DNA of 16,987 bases from Gemmobacter sp. (GTDB lineage Bacteria > Pseudomonadota > Alphaproteobacteria > Rhodobacterales > Rhodobacteraceae): the NCBI GenBank assembly GCA_030656535.1, contig JAUSPL010000642.1, positions 1-16,987 on the forward strand, given 5' to 3'. Numbering within the stretch: the first letter of the stretch is position 1; each line of letters opens with the position of its first letter. This document shows, piece after piece, positions 16,585 to 16,987 of the stretch. The notes below the pieces were generated by a model. It worked only from the letters and a program-made list of their open reading frames with translations. It ran no database searches and was not told the origin of the DNA. The position numbers and the translations under genes were made by a program.

Positions 16585-16987
16585 CAGCCGCTGCCTATAT
16601 TGTTGGCGCCTACGAACACCCGACGCGTCTTGCCACAGACAAGACCATCGCCCAATTGCATGCAGAATCGGCCAAAGGCGCGCTTGACGACGCTGGGCTG
16701 ACGTATGCGGATGTTGACGGATTCATTTGTGGCAATGACATGCCGGGCATCGGGGCCTTTGCCATCGTTGAATACATGAACCTCACCAAGCTGCGCCATA
16801 TCGACACCACCGATACGGGGGGCTGTTCCTATCAGATCCACGTCGCCCATGCTGTCGAGGCAATTGCTGCGGACAAGTGCAATGTGGCGCTTGTCACGCT
16901 GGGGGGGGGGCGGCCGCGCGCCGAGGGTATCGCCACCGGAACCACCGTGCGCGCGGGCCGCTACGCGCAGCCGGACCTGCCGCTCGA
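16581..16987 (+). CDS. SCP2/acetyl-CoA acetyltransferase-type thiolase, 3' end cut by the window
   Basis: First 135 residues of a thiolase-superfamily protein of the sterol-carrier/lipid-transfer type, open to the right edge. Visible features: N-terminal AAAYIVGAYEHPTR, ALDDAGLTYADVDGFICGNDMPG, and DTGGCSYQIHVAHAVEAI, in which C82 occupies the nucleophile position, then RPRAEGIATGTTVRAGRYAQPD. The enzyme would cleave a 3-ketoacyl-CoA with CoA, the last step of the pathway encoded here. The start ATG overlaps the FadB-like stop (ATGA), so translation was probably coupled to that now broken gene. It is undamaged as far as seen. A run of ten G at 16901-16910 encodes GGG inside the LxGRPR loop, one residue longer than I expect, so slippage there is possible. 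Family is secure; whether it is degradative or a non-catalytic relative is less so. Confidence 0.85.
   Translation, partial: MTAAAYIVGAYEHPTRLATDKTIAQLHAESAKGALDDAGLTYADVDGFICGNDMPGIGAFAIVEYMNLTKLRHIDTTDTGGCSYQIHVAHAVEAIAADKCNVALVTLGGGRPRAEGIATGTTVRAGRYAQPDLPL

Noticed and set aside
1..16987. tRNA, rRNA, CRISPR, insertion sequence or integrase behind the decay
   Set aside because: No CRISPR-like repeat array, transposase motif, terminal inverted repeats or cloverleaf-like sequence was seen on reading; subtle repeats could be missed without computation.

Overview
This window looks like a chromosomal segment of a GC-rich alphaproteobacterium, most likely a Rhodobacterales (roseobacter-type) member. 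That placement is an inference from codon usage, gene families (TRAP transporter, IclR regulator, ADP-forming acyl-CoA synthetase beside acyl-CoA dehydrogenases) and overall feel; no rRNA, tRNA or marker gene is present to fix it.

Left part (1 to about 8 kb): all genes here are intact. An RND-type drug/solvent efflux permease enters from the left edge, missing its first ~115 residues, and ends in a likely intrinsic terminator. A LysR-type regulator reads leftward, divergent from a two-gene operon that I recognise as dabB-dabA. These encode the DAB dissolved-inorganic-carbon (CO2 to bicarbonate) accumulation complex: a NuoL-like ion-conducting membrane subunit plus a DUF2309 zinc subunit with a beta-carbonic-anhydrase-like active site. 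The four expected zinc and active-site residues of DabA are all present. The short lysR-dabB gap carries two palindromes, which are good operator candidates.

Right part (about 8 to 17 kb): this is an acyl-CoA catabolism (beta-oxidation-like) locus. It holds an intact NDP-forming acyl-CoA synthetase, an IclR-family regulator and the start of an SCP2-type thiolase. Between them lie decayed genes: an acyl-CoA dehydrogenase, a TRAP transporter large permease remnant (dctM), an enoyl-CoA hydratase, a dienoyl-CoA-reductase-like SDR, a second acyl-CoA dehydrogenase reduced to its N-terminus, and a FadB-like hydratase/3-hydroxyacyl-CoA dehydrogenase. Together these carry about a dozen lesions (nonsense codons, single-base frameshifts, internal and terminal deletions) within about 6 kb. 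The first 10 kb shows none that I could see. The simplest reading is a formerly complete CoA-thioester degradation pathway with its own transporter and regulator that is now degenerating. Locally poor sequence could explain the one-base indels but not the larger deletions.

I found no convincing undescribed system. The most notable items are the LysR-dabBA carbon-uptake module and the dense, localised decay of the catabolic cluster.
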